From Shewanella insulae (GTDB lineage: Bacteria > Pseudomonadota > Gammaproteobacteria > Enterobacterales > Shewanellaceae): a stretch of DNA of 64,000 nt. The position numbers and the translations under genes are program-made. The notes under the pieces were generated by a model. It was given only the letters and a program-made list of their open reading frames with translations. It did not search any database and had not been told where the DNA came from. Shown in pieces: positions 48,278 through 57,747 of this stretch. The stretch covers positions 1 to 64,000 of the forward strand of contig NZ_WRPA01000006.1 of NCBI RefSeq assembly GCF_009831655.1, given 5' to 3'. Numbering within the stretch: the first letter of the stretch is position 1; every line of letters begins with the position of its first letter.

Positions 48278-48302
48278 AAAAGCAGCCTAGGCTGCTTTTT
48301 TT
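48278..48302 (+). terminator. Rho-independent terminator of prfC
   Basis: AGCAGCC (48281-48287), TA, GGCTGCT (48290-48296), T residues after and A residues before. Confidence 0.9.
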
Positions 48303-48352
48303 ATGCCGATTTTTCGAGCCCTTCAGTATAGTGAAACTAAGCGATTGAACTA

Positions 48353-48580
48353 GGCGCTATTGAAGTTGGGGGCCATTGAAGTGGGGCCAGAGAAGTGAAG
48401 AGCCATAGAATTAAGGAGCCAAGATGATAGTGAAATGGTGGCGGGCCTATACAGCCTGGTGCGACCGCATGGGGCTCACGCCCGAGAATCAGCGCTGCTG
48501 CGCGCCCAAGTTAAGTGATCCTGAGATAGGTGGACCAGAGCTAAGTGAGCCAGAGCATCGAGACTCGAAGCTAAGCACAA
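48353..48580. repeat. Degenerate 15-17 bp repeats across a gene start
   Basis: Variants of GGGGCCATTGAAGTG recur four to five times in 48353-48423. Related units (GGACCAGAGCTAAGTGA) continue in the coding region near 48505-48575 as L-S-D-P-E / L-S-E-P-E. It looks like a decayed minisatellite spanning the 5' end of the small gene. Confidence 0.5.
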
Positions 48581-48654
48581 GCTTCCAAAAGGCGCTGCAG
48601 CCTCAGCAAGGAGCTCAAGGTCCTAAGGTGAAAGCCGATGATGCAAGTCGCTAA
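48424..48654 (+). CDS. Small DUF5363-like protein
   Basis: 76 residues, preceded by AAGGAG. The first 30 residues (W-W-R-A-Y-T-A-W-C-D-R-M-G-L-T-P-E-N-Q-R-C-C) match my memory of the DUF5363 small proteins found next to TatD-like genes in Shewanella and Vibrio. The rest is low-complexity (P-E-L-S-E-P-E repeats) and probably dispensable. It overlaps the next gene by 17 bases, so the two are translationally coupled. Function unknown. Confidence 0.65.
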   Translation: MIVKWWRAYTAWCDRMGLTPENQRCCAPKLSDPEIGGPELSEPEHRDSKLSTSFQKALQPQQGAQGPKVKADDASR

Positions 48655-49444
48655 GAGTCCCCTTGCCGTTATCGATAGTCATGTGCATCTGGATTTCGAA
48701 GAATTCGATGCCGAGCGCGAGCGGCTCGTCGCGAGGCTTAAGAGCAATGGCCTTAAAGGTGCGGTGATTCCGGGCGTCAGTGCCAGTCAGTGGCCTAAGC
48801 TTTTGACGGTAGCAGAGCGCCATGCTTTTCATTATGGACTCGGAGTACATCCTTGGTATTGCACGGCAGATTGGGGGCAAGATATTGAAAACTTGTCTAA
48901 ACTGCTTTGTGAGCGGCGCGGCGATCCTAGGTTGGTGGCCATAGGCGAGTGTGGTTTAGACGCCTTACACAAAGCGAGCTGGGAGACTCAGCTTCCTTGT
49001 TTCGAGGCGCAATTGCAGTTGGCTCAGCGATACGACTTGCCGGTTATCTTACATAGCGTCAAGGCTCACAACGAGGTCTTAGCTTTACTCAAACGTTATC
49101 CGTTAGAGAGAGGAGGTGTCATTCATGGCTTTTATGGCTCGATGCAGTTGGCTCAGCGCTATGTGGATGCGGGCTGTTACATAGGAATAGGTCATCTGTT
49201 ACTGGAGGAAAAAGCGAAAAAGCTGCAAGAAACCCTTGTCAAGTTACCGTTAGAACATCTAGTGATTGAGACTGATTTAGCCCTGGTTTCCCTAGTAAAA
49301 AAGTCGGGTTTTGCCGATAAAACCGGCGGATCCAGCTTAATTTTGCATTTGCTAATTGAGAAAATCGCAAAATTGCAAAAAAAATCTAACGTTCTGGTAT
49401 CAGAACAAGTGTTCCAAAATACACTGCAACTCTTTGACCTCTAG
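48638..49444 (+). CDS. TatD/YjjV-family metal-dependent hydrolase
   Basis: 268 residues. TIM-barrel hydrolase with ligands visible: H-V-H-L-D near residue 15, Glu in A-I-G-E-C-G-L-D, His in I-L-H-S-V-K-A-H-N-E and V-I-H-G-F-Y-G-S, Asp in V-I-E-T-D. After the last Asp the usual P-x-L region is replaced by L-A-L-V-S-L-V-K-K, so the substrate loop is atypical. TatD relatives are DNases or deacylases; activity here is unproven. E. coli yjjV also lies close to the deo genes. Two adjacent ATGs; AAGGTG upstream. Confidence 0.88.
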   Translation: MMQVAKSPLAVIDSHVHLDFEEFDAERERLVARLKSNGLKGAVIPGVSASQWPKLLTVAERHAFHYGLGVHPWYCTADWGQDIENLSKLLCERRGDPRLVAIGECGLDALHKASWETQLPCFEAQLQLAQRYDLPVILHSVKAHNEVLALLKRYPLERGGVIHGFYGSMQLAQRYVDAGCYIGIGHLLLEEKAKKLQETLVKLPLEHLVIETDLALVSLVKKSGFADKTGGSSLILHLLIEKIAKLQKKSNVLVSEQVFQNTLQLFDL

Positions 49445-49621
49445 TTTATTTTTGGAGAAACAGATGTTAATCGCACCAAGTTTTTTTTGTAACACCTTGA
49501 AATAAAACTTCAAAAACTTGATCAAAACGACGATTTTAACCAACCGGTCGGGTATAATCTGACGGTGAAAAAGGTTGGTTAACAACATAATTAAAAAGTA
49601 TTAACAATAGGGTGATGGTTA
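49445..49621 (+). promoter_or_regulatory. nupC promoter region with a 10-bp inverted repeat
   Basis: -10 TATAAT at 49553-49558, weak -35. TTAACCAACC (49536-49545) and its perfect complement GGTTGGTTAA (49573-49582) lie on either side of the -10 and start site: a likely operator pair for a repressor. I cannot name the regulator. Confidence 0.6.
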
Positions 49622-50881
49622 ATGGATATTTTAATGAGTTTAGTAGGGGTGGTCGTCCTACTCGCGATAGGTTTTTTGCTATCTAACAACAAAAAAGCTA
49701 TCAACATGCGTACCGTATTTGGCGCTCTTGCGATTCAGGCATTCTTTGCTGGTTTCGTACTATATGTGCCAATCGGTAAAGACATTCTAAAAAGTGTTTC
49801 AGATGGCGTTTCTAGCGTTATCGGTTACGCACAAAACGGTATCGGCTTCTTGTTCGGCGATCTGGCTAACTTCAAAGTAGGCTTCATCTTCGCCATCAAC
49901 GTACTGCCTGTTATCGTCTTCTTCTCATCGCTGATCGCGGTACTTTACTATCTAGGTATCATGCAGTGGATCATCCGTATCATCGGTGGTGGCCTGCAGA
50001 AAGCTCTGGGTACTAGCCGTACTGAGTCTATGTCAGCGACTGCTAACATCTTCGTTGGTCAGACTGAAGCACCACTGGTTGTTCGTCCATTTATCGCGAC
50101 TATGACTCAATCTGAGCTGTTCGCTATCATGGTGGGTGGTCTAGCCTCTATCGCGGGTTCAGTATTGGCTGGTTACGCGCAGATGGGTGTACCTATCGAG
50201 TACCTAGTTGCTGCATCATTCATGGCTGCACCAGGTGGTCTATTGATGGCTAAGCTGATGCATCCTGAAACAGAGAAAACTGTTAACGAAATGGATGAGC
50301 TGCCAGAAGATCCTGACAAGCCAGCTAACGTACTTGACGCTGCGGCTGCCGGTGCTTCATCTGGTATGCACCTAGCCCTGAACGTTGGTGCAATGCTGCT
50401 TGCCTTCGTTGGTTTGATCGCAATGTTGAACGGTATCATCGGTGGTGTTACTGGCCTATTCGGCGCTGAAGGCATCACGCTTGAGCTGATTCTTGGTTAC
50501 ATCTTCATGCCACTTGCATTCCTAATCGGTGTACCTTGGAATGAAGCACTTGTTGCGGGTTCTTTCATCGGTCAGAAGATTGTTGTTAACGAATTTGTTG
50601 CTTACCTAAACTTTGCTCCATACCTAAAAGATGTTGCAGACGGCGGTATCCTAGTTGAAGCGACTAACGCGGTAATGACTGATAGAACTAAGGCTATCAT
50701 CTCATTCGCACTGTGTGGATTCGCTAACCTGTCTTCAATCGCGATTCTACTAGGTGGTCTAGGTGCAATGGCTCCTACCCGTCGTCATGACCTTGCTAAG
50801 TTGGGTCTACGTGCGGTAGTGGCTGGTTCACTGGCTAACCTAATGAGTGCAACGCTAGCCGGTCTATTCCTAGCGTTATAA
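49622..50881 (+). CDS. nupC: NupC-type concentrative nucleoside transporter
   Basis: 419 residues, CNT family, inner membrane, ion-coupled. Signature motifs: G-Q-T-E-A-P-L in the first re-entrant hairpin region, and [10 protein letters not shown] with Asn and Thr near the C-terminus. Similar layout to the Vibrio cholerae transporter whose structure is known. Works with the OmpK/Tsx channel just downstream and the deo enzymes. Codon use suggests high expression. Confidence 0.95.
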   Translation: MDILMSLVGVVVLLAIGFLLSNNKKAINMRTVFGALAIQAFFAGFVLYVPIGKDILKSVSDGVSSVIGYAQNGIGFLFGDLANFKVGFIFAINVLPVIVFFSSLIAVLYYLGIMQWIIRIIGGGLQKALGTSRTESMSATANIFVGQTEAPLVVRPFIATMTQSELFAIMVGGLASIAGSVLAGYAQMGVPIEYLVAASFMAAPGGLLMAKLMHPETEKTVNEMDELPEDPDKPANVLDAAAAGASSGMHLALNVGAMLLAFVGLIAMLNGIIGGVTGLFGAEGITLELILGYIFMPLAFLIGVPWNEALVAGSFIGQKIVVNEFVAYLNFAPYLKDVADGGILVEATNAVMTDRTKAIISFALCGFANLSSIAILLGGLGAMAPTRRHDLAKLGLRAVVAGSLANLMSATLAGLFLAL

Positions 50882-51219
50882 GTCTCAGGAAATTCCTTGG
50901 GGGGATGCCCCTGAACGACGACTCTGCCCAGCAGGGCAGAGTCAGCGTTAACTCAACCATTTTTCAACATGTTAGTAACAAGATGGCTATTTATCACAGC
51001 TGTTGATGGATAGCCGTGGGTGAACGAACTTCGACCCGCAAGGCGAAAAAACGCCAATATCGGTGATAAATCAGAAGTTTGTTTTAATGTTAGAATATTG
51101 TGTTCGCATTTTTACATTAATTGTATTGTGATTTAGTACAGTTTGAGTAAAATGCGGCGCCAACAAAGAAAGAAACGCTGACTCGTAAAGAGCAGTAAAA
51201 CCATAAAATAATGGGGTTG
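50882..51219 (+). promoter_or_regulatory. Intergenic region nupC to ompK, hairpin and promoter
   Basis: A perfect 10-bp hairpin GACTCTGCCC-AGCA-GGGCAGAGTC (50920-50943) lies 39 bp after nupC without a T-tract. Further down is a promoter: -35 TTGTGA (51126-51131), 16-bp spacer, -10 TAAAAT (51148-51153). A half CRP-like TGTGA overlaps the -35. Confidence 0.6.
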
Positions 51220-52056
51220 ATGATGAAAAACGTTAAAACTTTAGCTTTAGCCGCTACAGCCGTAGCAGCAATGTCTAGCAACGCTTTCGCAGCTGATCGT
51301 TCAGATCTATACGCTACCGACTATAAGTGGATGCAGTTCAACGCAATGTACTCTATTGACGAGCTACCAAGTGCTGGTGAAAGCGGACACAACTACCTAG
51401 AGATGGAATTCGGCGGCCGTAAGGGTATCGTTGATCTATACGGTTATGTTGACGTGTTTAACCTAGGTAACGAAAGCTCAGGCGACAAGGCTTCTGGCTC
51501 TGGCGCTAGCAAGATGTTCATGAAGTTCAACCCACGCTTCTCTCTAGATGCTATCACTGGTAAAGATCTATCTTTCGGTCCAGTTCAAGAGCTGTACTTC
51601 TCTACTCTGTTCAACTGGGGTGGCGGTGCTGTTGGTGAAGACGTTAACGCGACTTTCTGGGGTATCGGTGCTGACGTAAACGTGCCTTGGTTAGGTAAGA
51701 CTGGCATGAACCTGTACGCTCACTATGACCTGAACAAGAAAGAGTGGAACGGTTACCAGTTCTCTGCAAACTGGTTCAAGCCTTTCTACTTCTTCGAAAA
51801 CAAGAGCTTCCTATCTTTCCAAGGTTATGTTGATTGGCAGTTCGGTGGTGACGAAGATTTCGGTAACGAATTCGTACCTATGTCTTCTAACGGTGGTGCG
51901 GCCTTCTTCGGTCTGTACTGGCACTCAGACAAGTATGCACTTGGCTATGGCCTGAAAGGCTACAAAGACGTTTACCTGCTGAAAGATGGCGCTGGTATCG
52001 TTGGCCTAGACACTACTGGTTGGGGTCACTACTTGACCGCGACTTACAAGTTCTAA
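51220..52056 (+). CDS. Outer-membrane nucleoside channel, Tsx/OmpK family
   Basis: About 278 residues with a signal peptide (M-M-K-N-V-K-T, cleavage after N-A-F-A), ending in the aromatic Y-K-F typical of outer-membrane beta-barrels. Alternating hydrophobic strands and many Trp/Tyr fit the nucleoside-specific channel family (Tsx, OmpK of Vibrio). ATGs at 51211, 51220 and 51223; GGGG at 51213-51216 favours one of the last two. Between nupC and deoC, so it supplies nucleosides to the periplasm. Confidence 0.92.
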   Translation: MMKNVKTLALAATAVAAMSSNAFAADRSDLYATDYKWMQFNAMYSIDELPSAGESGHNYLEMEFGGRKGIVDLYGYVDVFNLGNESSGDKASGSGASKMFMKFNPRFSLDAITGKDLSFGPVQELYFSTLFNWGGGAVGEDVNATFWGIGADVNVPWLGKTGMNLYAHYDLNKKEWNGYQFSANWFKPFYFFENKSFLSFQGYVDWQFGGDEDFGNEFVPMSSNGGAAFFGLYWHSDKYALGYGLKGYKDVYLLKDGAGIVGLDTTGWGHYLTATYKF

Positions 52057-52507
52057 ATTCAGAATTTGTAGTCTTGGGAGCCGCCAGCAGGCGGCTCCTC
52101 ATTCCTCGCCTAGGTTTGTCATGATTGTTTAACCCTAAGTGAGTAATTTTTATCTAAGCATGGACTATATTAATAGAGCTTGTTTACATAAAGGTTAGTA
52201 GTTTTACGCGCTAAAAAGGATTTTTCGCGGAAAGGCTGGAACACTACTCTACAAAGTATAATTACTTAGTTCCCCCTTCCCGGTCTTCAAGGATTCAAGT
52301 CGTGACCCTTGTGTCAGGATCGCCGCTGGTATCGCCAGGGCATTGAATACCTGAATTAGTAAACTTGTTGTGTCGTACCGATAAAACAAATTTACGGCAA
52401 CGCCTGAAGGCCCGGCCATAAATATAATCAGAAGATGCCAACTCTAGGTGCTGTCATACGTCGATTTCTTGTTTCTGAATTAATAATTTACGTTTCGGAG
52501 AGCTAAT
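52057..52507 (+). promoter_or_regulatory. Long intergenic region and deoC leader
   Basis: A perfect 9-bp hairpin GGAGCCGCC-AGCA-GGCGGCTCC (52077-52098) ends the channel gene. A -10 TATAAT (52257-52262) lies about 245 bp upstream of deoC; its -35 is unclear. If used, it gives a leader of about 240 nt with several small inverted repeats but no riboswitch I recognise. SD CGGAGAG before deoC. Confidence 0.5.
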
Positions 52508-53281
52508 ATGAGTGATTTAAAAAAAGCAGCACAGAAAGCCATTGAGTTGATGGATCTGACGACCCTGAACGATGACGACACAGATCAAAAGGTGATTGAG
52601 TTATGTCATAAGGCTAAGACCCCTGCGGGTAACACGGCTGCAATCTGTATCTATCCTCGTTTTATTCCTATCGCCCGTAAGACCCTGAACGAAATGGGTT
52701 GTGAGACGATCAAAATCGCTACAGTCACTAACTTCCCCCATGGTAACGACGATATCGCGATCGCCGTGCTAGAGACGCGTGCCGCCGTTGCCTATGGTGC
52801 CGATGAGGTTGACGTAGTATTCCCATACCGTGCCCTGATGGAAGGCAATGAAACCGTCGGTTATGAGCTGGTTAAAGCTTGTAAAGAAGCCTGTGGTGAC
52901 GACGTACTGCTGAAGGTGATCATCGAGTCTGGTGTACTGCAAGACCCTGCGCTTATCCGCAAGGCTTCTGAGCTGTCAATCGATGCCGGCGCCGACTTCA
53001 TCAAGACCTCTACCGGTAAAGTGGAAGTAAACGCCACCTTGGAAGCTGCCGAGATCATGATGACAGTTATTGCTGAGAAGAACCCTAAAGTTGGTTTTAA
53101 GCCAGCAGGTGGCGTGCGTGATGCTGCAGCCGCAGAAGAGTTCTTAGGCGTCGCAGAGCGTCTGCTAGGCAAAGGCTGGGCAACGCCACGTACTTTCCGT
53201 TTCGGTGCCTCTAGCCTGTTGAACAACCTGCTACACACCCTAGGATTGGCCGAAGCGCCTAAGGGTCCTCAAGGTTACTAA
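52508..53281 (+). CDS. deoC: Deoxyribose-phosphate aldolase
   Basis: 257 residues, class I aldolase. Cleaves deoxyribose-5-phosphate to acetaldehyde and glyceraldehyde-3-phosphate. Schiff-base Lys166 in F-I-K-T-S-T-G-K, second lysine K198 in G-F-K-P-A-G-G-V-R, Asp102 in E-V-D-V-V-F. First gene of the deoCABD group. Confidence 0.98.
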   Translation: MSDLKKAAQKAIELMDLTTLNDDDTDQKVIELCHKAKTPAGNTAAICIYPRFIPIARKTLNEMGCETIKIATVTNFPHGNDDIAIAVLETRAAVAYGADEVDVVFPYRALMEGNETVGYELVKACKEACGDDVLLKVIIESGVLQDPALIRKASELSIDAGADFIKTSTGKVEVNATLEAAEIMMTVIAEKNPKVGFKPAGGVRDAAAAEEFLGVAERLLGKGWATPRTFRFGASSLLNNLLHTLGLAEAPKGPQGY

Positions 53282-53438
53282 GCGACGCGGTTAGCTTTAT
53301 TAGTTAAGTGTGATCTAAATCTATTTGATAACGCCAAAACTCGTATATATTGTTCGTAATTAAATTACGTTTTTGGCGTTAAACAAGAGAATTTGTCACT
53401 CAAATACGATTTTTTGTGACAAATTTGGAGGCAGTACC
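53282..53438 (+). promoter_or_regulatory. deoC-deoA spacer with HexR-like site and SD-adjacent hairpin
   Basis: CGTAATTAAATTACG (53355-53369) is a perfect palindrome matching the HexR core TGTAATwwwATTACA except at its two outer bases. Downstream, AATTTGTCAC (53390-53399) pairs perfectly with GTGACAAATT (53416-53425), a 10-bp stem with a 16-base loop that ends two bases before the deoA SD GGAGG. Confidence 0.5.
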
Positions 53439-54770
53439 ATGTTTCTAGCACAAGAGATTATTCGTAAAAAACGTAATGGCGAAGTGTTGTCTACCCAAGA
53501 GATCCAATTTTTCGTTCAGGGAATTACCAACAACACAGTTTCTGAAGGCCAAATCGCTGCACTGGGGATGGCGGTCTATTTCAAAGACATGAACATGGAT
53601 GAGCGTATTGCGCTGACTACAGCCATGCGTGACTCCGGCACCGTCCTTAACTGGAAAAACCTTGGCCTAGATGGCCCAATCATAGACAAGCACAGTACTG
53701 GCGGTGTTGGCGATGTGATCAGCCTGATGCTTGGCCCCATGGCCGCCGCCTGTGGCGGGTATGTACCCATGATCTCCGGCCGTGGCCTGGGTCATACAGG
53801 CGGCACTCTGGATAAGTTTGACGCTATTCCGGGTTACCAGACAGAACCCGACAGCGAGCTGTTCAGAAAAGTCGTTAAAGAAGCCGGTGTCGCCATCATA
53901 GGTCAAACTGGTGACCTGGTTCCCGCCGATAAGCGCTTCTATTCTATTCGCGATAATACAGCAACCGTTGAATCCATCTCTCTCATCACAGCTTCTATTC
54001 TTTCTAAGAAACTTGCCGCCGGTCTCGATGCATTAGCCATGGACGTTAAGGTAGGTAGCGGCGCATTCATGCCGACCTATGAAGCCTCTGAAGAGCTGGC
54101 ACGCAGCATTACCGCCGTGGCAAATGGCGCCGGTACCAAGACAACTGCGCTGCTGACCGACATGAACCAGGTTCTGGCCTCTTGTGCCGGTAACGCGGTA
54201 GAAGTGAAGGAAGCGGTTGATTTCCTAACCGGTGCATATCGTAATCCACGCCTGTATGAAGTGACTATGGGGCTGTGTGCCGAGATGTTGCAGTTAGGTG
54301 GCCTGGCCGCCAACGAAGCCGAGGCCCGTGACAAGCTTAACCGCGTGCTGGACAACGGTAAGGCTGCCGATATCTTTGGTCGCATGATTTCTGGCCTTGG
54401 TGGCCCAGCAGACTTTATCGAAAACTATGCTAAGTATCTGCCACAGTCGCAGATCATTCGTCCTGTCTACGCCGACCGTAGCGGTTTTGCGACCTCTATG
54501 GATACCCGAGAGCTAGGCCTTGCGGTAGTGACTCTGGGCGGTGGACGTCGTAAGCCAGGTGATGCCCTAGACTACAGCGTGGGTCTAACCCAAGTTTGTG
54601 CACTAGGCGATGAGGTCACCTCAGATAAGCCGATTGCCATGGTACATGCGCAATCTGAAAGCGCCTTCGAAGAAGCGGCGGCAGCCGTGAAGAAAGCGAT
54701 TCACATTGGCGATGAAGCGCCAGAGAAAACACCAGAGATCTATCGTTACATTCGTCAGTCAGATCTCTAG
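53439..54770 (+). CDS. deoA: Thymidine phosphorylase
   Basis: 443 residues from ATG 53439 (GGAGG upstream), beginning [12 protein letters not shown] as E. coli (440). The frame to 53373 crosses the leader hairpin and is rejected. Motifs: [33 protein letters not shown]. Splits thymidine with phosphate into thymine and deoxyribose-1-phosphate. deoB follows after 11 bp. Confidence 0.98.
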   Translation: MFLAQEIIRKKRNGEVLSTQEIQFFVQGITNNTVSEGQIAALGMAVYFKDMNMDERIALTTAMRDSGTVLNWKNLGLDGPIIDKHSTGGVGDVISLMLGPMAAACGGYVPMISGRGLGHTGGTLDKFDAIPGYQTEPDSELFRKVVKEAGVAIIGQTGDLVPADKRFYSIRDNTATVESISLITASILSKKLAAGLDALAMDVKVGSGAFMPTYEASEELARSITAVANGAGTKTTALLTDMNQVLASCAGNAVEVKEAVDFLTGAYRNPRLYEVTMGLCAEMLQLGGLAANEAEARDKLNRVLDNGKAADIFGRMISGLGGPADFIENYAKYLPQSQIIRPVYADRSGFATSMDTRELGLAVVTLGGGRRKPGDALDYSVGLTQVCALGDEVTSDKPIAMVHAQSESAFEEAAAAVKKAIHIGDEAPEKTPEIYRYIRQSDL

Positions 54771-54781
54771 GAGAGTAAAAG

Positions 54782-55999
54782 ATGAAAAGAACTGTCATTA
54801 TGATGCTCGACTCCTTCGGGGTCGGTGCAGCAAAAGATGCTGAAGCCTTTGGCGACACAGGTTCAAACACCTTCGGTCATATTGCTAAGGCGTGTGCCGA
54901 AGGCAAGGCAAACGAAGGTCGCGAAGGCCCGCTTAAGCTGCCTAACCTGGCCAAGCTTGGTCTGGCTATGGCTGCCAAAGAGAGCACAGGCAGCTTTGCC
55001 GCAGGCTTCGGTGACGATGTCGAAGTGATCGGTGCCTATGGTCATGCCGATGAGCTGAGCTCGGGTAAAGATACGCCGAGTGGTCACTGGGAGATGGCGG
55101 GAGTTCCCGTGCTGTATGAGTGGGGCTACTTTAGCGACCTGAAAAACTCTTTCCCTAAAGAGTTGACCGACAAGATCCTTGAGCGTGCCGGTCTGTCAGG
55201 TTTCCTGGGTAACTGCCATGCCTCAGGTACGGCAATCCTCGAAGAGCTGGGCGAAGAACATATGCGTTCTGGTCTGCCTATCTTCTACACCTCGGCGGAT
55301 TCGGTATTCCAGATCGCCTGTCACGAAGAGACATTTGGTTTGGATAACCTCTACACTTTGTGTCAGATCGCCCGTGAAGAGCTAGAGCCTTACAATATCG
55401 GCCGTGTTATCGCCCGTCCATTCGTTGGTACAGGCCCAAGCGATTTTGCCCGTACAGGTAACCGTAAAGACTACGCGGTCGAGCCACCATCAAAGACAGT
55501 TCTGGACAAGTTGAAAGACGCCGGTGGTGAAGTGGTGAGTGTGGGTAAGATTGCCGATATCTATGCTCACTGTGGTATCACCAAGAAGGTGAAGGCCACA
55601 GGTTTGGAAGCCCTGTTCGATGCGACGCTGGAGCAGGTAAAACAGGCCGGTGACCGTACTATCGTCTTCACTAACTTCGTCGATTTTGACTCTCACTACG
55701 GCCACCGCCGTGACATCGCAGGTTATGCCCGTGCGCTGGAGTACTTCGATAGCCGTCTGCTTGAGATGTTGGCGCTGCTGGGTGAAGACGATCTCCTGCT
55801 GCTGACCGCAGACCATGGTTGTGACCCAACCTGGCAGGGTACAGACCATACCCGTGAGCGTGTGCCTGTATTGGCCTATGGTGCTGGTTTAGCGCCAGGT
55901 TCACTGGGTCGTCGCAACAGCTTCGCCGATATCGGCCAGAGCATTGCGAGCTATTTCGGCCTTGAGCCTATGGAGTACGGCGAGTCATTCGTCGCCTAG
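54782..55999 (+). CDS. deoB: Phosphopentomutase
   Basis: 405 residues (E. coli 407), alkaline-phosphatase-like fold with two metal sites: M-L-D-S-F-G-V-G-A near the start and T-A-D-H-G-C-D-P-T with H-T-R-E-R near the end; the cap includes G-H-W-E-M. Converts deoxyribose-1-phosphate to the 5-phosphate for DeoC. SD AGGAGAG. Confidence 0.98.
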   Translation: MKRTVIMMLDSFGVGAAKDAEAFGDTGSNTFGHIAKACAEGKANEGREGPLKLPNLAKLGLAMAAKESTGSFAAGFGDDVEVIGAYGHADELSSGKDTPSGHWEMAGVPVLYEWGYFSDLKNSFPKELTDKILERAGLSGFLGNCHASGTAILEELGEEHMRSGLPIFYTSADSVFQIACHEETFGLDNLYTLCQIAREELEPYNIGRVIARPFVGTGPSDFARTGNRKDYAVEPPSKTVLDKLKDAGGEVVSVGKIADIYAHCGITKKVKATGLEALFDATLEQVKQAGDRTIVFTNFVDFDSHYGHRRDIAGYARALEYFDSRLLEMLALLGEDDLLLLTADHGCDPTWQGTDHTRERVPVLAYGAGLAPGSLGRRNSFADIGQSIASYFGLEPMEYGESFVA

Positions 56000-56005
56000 G
56001 CAATA

Positions 56006-56089
56006 AGGATGATTTAAGGTCATCCTGCTACAATATTATGATTTGGTGGCTTAAATTGGGCCACCGCTACTAGAAAAAGACTTAAGTCT
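56006..56089 (+). promoter_or_regulatory. deoB-deoD spacer: two hairpins and a palindrome
   Basis: AGGATGA/TCATCCT (56006-56026) and GGTGGC/GCCACC (56045-56065) can form stem-loops. AGACTTAAGTCT (56078-56089) is a 12-bp perfect palindrome 20 bases before deoD. A TATTAT at about 56034 could be a -10 for a separate deoD promoter. Confidence 0.4.
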
Positions 56090-56108
56090 AAAAATAGGGG
56101 TTATATAG

Positions 56109-56819
56109 ATGGCTACACCACACATTAATGCAGTCGACGGTGCATTCGCTGATACAGTGTTATTCCCAGGCGACCCGCTACGTGCTAAATACATTGCAGA
56201 AACTTTCCTTGAGAACGTTGAGCAAGTCACTGACGTACGTAACATGCTAGGTTTCACTGGTACTTACAAAGGTGTTCGTATCTCTGTTATGGGTTCTGGC
56301 ATGGGCATCCCTTCTTGCTCTATCTATGCGACTGAGCTAGTCAAAGACTACGGCGTGAAAAACCTGATCCGCGTGGGTACTTGTGGTGCGATCAGCACCG
56401 ACGTTAAGGTACGTGACGTGATCATCGGTATGGGCGCTTGTACTGACTCTCAAGTTAACCGTCTACGCTTCAAGGGCCAAGACTTCGCCGCTATCTGTGA
56501 CTACGGTCTATTGAGCGCAGTGGTTAAGGCTGCCGAAGAGAAGGGTACTAAGTACCGCGTAGGTAACGTATTCTCTGCCGACCTGTTCTACACGCCTGAT
56601 CCAGAAATGTTCGACGTGATGGAGAAGATGGACGTACTAGGCGTTGAGATGGAAGCTGCCGGTCTATACGGCGTTGCTAAAGAGTTTGGTGCTAAGGCGC
56701 TATGTGTGGTGACAGTATCTGACCATATCCGTACTGGTGAGAAGACCTCTTCTGACGAGCGTCAAACCACCTTCAACGAAATGATCGAAATGACACTGGA
56801 AGCGGCAATTACTCTGTAA
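56109..56819 (+). CDS. deoD: Purine nucleoside phosphorylase, DeoD type
   Basis: 236 residues (E. coli 239), hexameric. Motifs: M-A-T-P-H-I-N-A near the start; [27 protein letters not shown]; and T-V-S-D-H with the catalytic Asp. Releases purine bases, which the NCS2 permease at 6.3 kb could also import. Last gene of the deo group; strong terminator. Confidence 0.98.
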   Translation: MATPHINAVDGAFADTVLFPGDPLRAKYIAETFLENVEQVTDVRNMLGFTGTYKGVRISVMGSGMGIPSCSIYATELVKDYGVKNLIRVGTCGAISTDVKVRDVIIGMGACTDSQVNRLRFKGQDFAAICDYGLLSAVVKAAEEKGTKYRVGNVFSADLFYTPDPEMFDVMEKMDVLGVEMEAAGLYGVAKEFGAKALCVVTVSDHIRTGEKTSSDERQTTFNEMIEMTLEAAITL

Positions 56820-56839
56820 TTATTACGCGAGTGTTGAAT

Positions 56840-56867
56840 AAAAACGGGCCTGTTGGCCCGTTTTTTT
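56840..56867 (+). terminator. Rho-independent terminator of deoD
   Basis: AAAACGGGCC (56841-56850), loop TGTT, GGCCCG (56855-56860) and T7. Confidence 0.93.
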
Positions 56868-56970
56868 ATGTCTGCTCTAAGCTTTTTCTCTGACCAGGGC
56901 TTTACTCTGTCTAAATCTCGACTATGTTGAGCGCGAGTATCATCTGTGTCCTTAGTCGGGGGATGGCTTC

Positions 56971-57705
56971 CTACTGGCCTCGCTCTTTGTCACCAGCTGT
57001 ATCTGGCGCAGAATCGTCATTCTCCTGCGCGTCATCCGCCTCCAGCGTGGCGGCGAGCTTCTTACTCAGTCGGCTCTTGGTCTTGCGGCGCTCGAAGTCG
57101 GCGCGTTTAAAGGAGAGTGCACGGGAGAGCAGCATGCCAATGAGCCCAGCGATGAGCAGCATCATCTGCTGCTGCTCCATGTTGAGCTGGTGCGCCTCCT
57201 TGATCTCATTAAAGAAGCGCTGGGGCATCAGGCGTACCTCGATAAAACCGAGATTCTTATCATCCTGCAGCACGGCCTCAACATAGGGGGGGTAGGGGGC
57301 CAGTAGTGCCTTAAGCTCCTCCGATTCGGGCTCGAGCTGTTCGTCGGTGACGCTCTGGGCGAAAGCCAGGCGTTGTCCCTTCTCGCTGAAGATGGTGGCC
57401 GACATCACCTTAGGATCTTGTACCAGCGCGCTGGTGAGCCATTGTAATTGCTCGTCATTTTGCAGTTGCAGTGCCGGGGCCGCGCCATAGGCAGTCTGCT
57501 GCACGAATAATCGTGCCATCTTTTGGGTTTGGGACTTTAGAAGCTGCTGCCCTTGTAGTAGGCTAGTTTCCCATAATTGGAACAGGCCCACCATGAGGGC
57601 GACCGCTACAGCTATCTGCAGCAGTCGCGTCAGCCTTTGGGTCTTTTTGAGTCCTTTAAGAAAAAACACTTTGTACCTGAAGATGATAAGGGTTTTATTA
57701 ATCAT
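56971..57705 (-). CDS. Smp/YtjB family membrane protein
   Basis: 244 residues from ATG 57705, or 232 from GTG 57669, which has a closer AGG. Two membrane segments (about 28-45 and 180-195) enclose a periplasmic domain of about 130 residues (residues 50-175); the tail is charged and acidic. Topology and position, divergent from serB, match E. coli Smp (serB-associated membrane protein; also AhpA/YtjB). Function unknown; a sensor-like periplasmic domain is plausible. No output domain is present. Confidence 0.8.
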   Translation of the reverse strand: MINKTLIIFRYKVFFLKGLKKTQRLTRLLQIAVAVALMVGLFQLWETSLLQGQQLLKSQTQKMARLFVQQTAYGAAPALQLQNDEQLQWLTSALVQDPKVMSATIFSEKGQRLAFAQSVTDEQLEPESEELKALLAPYPPYVEAVLQDDKNLGFIEVRLMPQRFFNEIKEAHQLNMEQQQMMLLIAGLIGMLLSRALSFKRADFERRKTKSRLSKKLAATLEADDAQENDDSAPDTAGDKERGQ

Positions 57706-57747
57706 AATGGATTATCTTCTAACCCGATACCCGGAGACGCATTACTA

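Noticed and set aside
51126..51142. CRP site before the Tsx-like gene
   Set aside because: Only one TGTGA half matches; the second half (ACAGT) is too far from TCACA.
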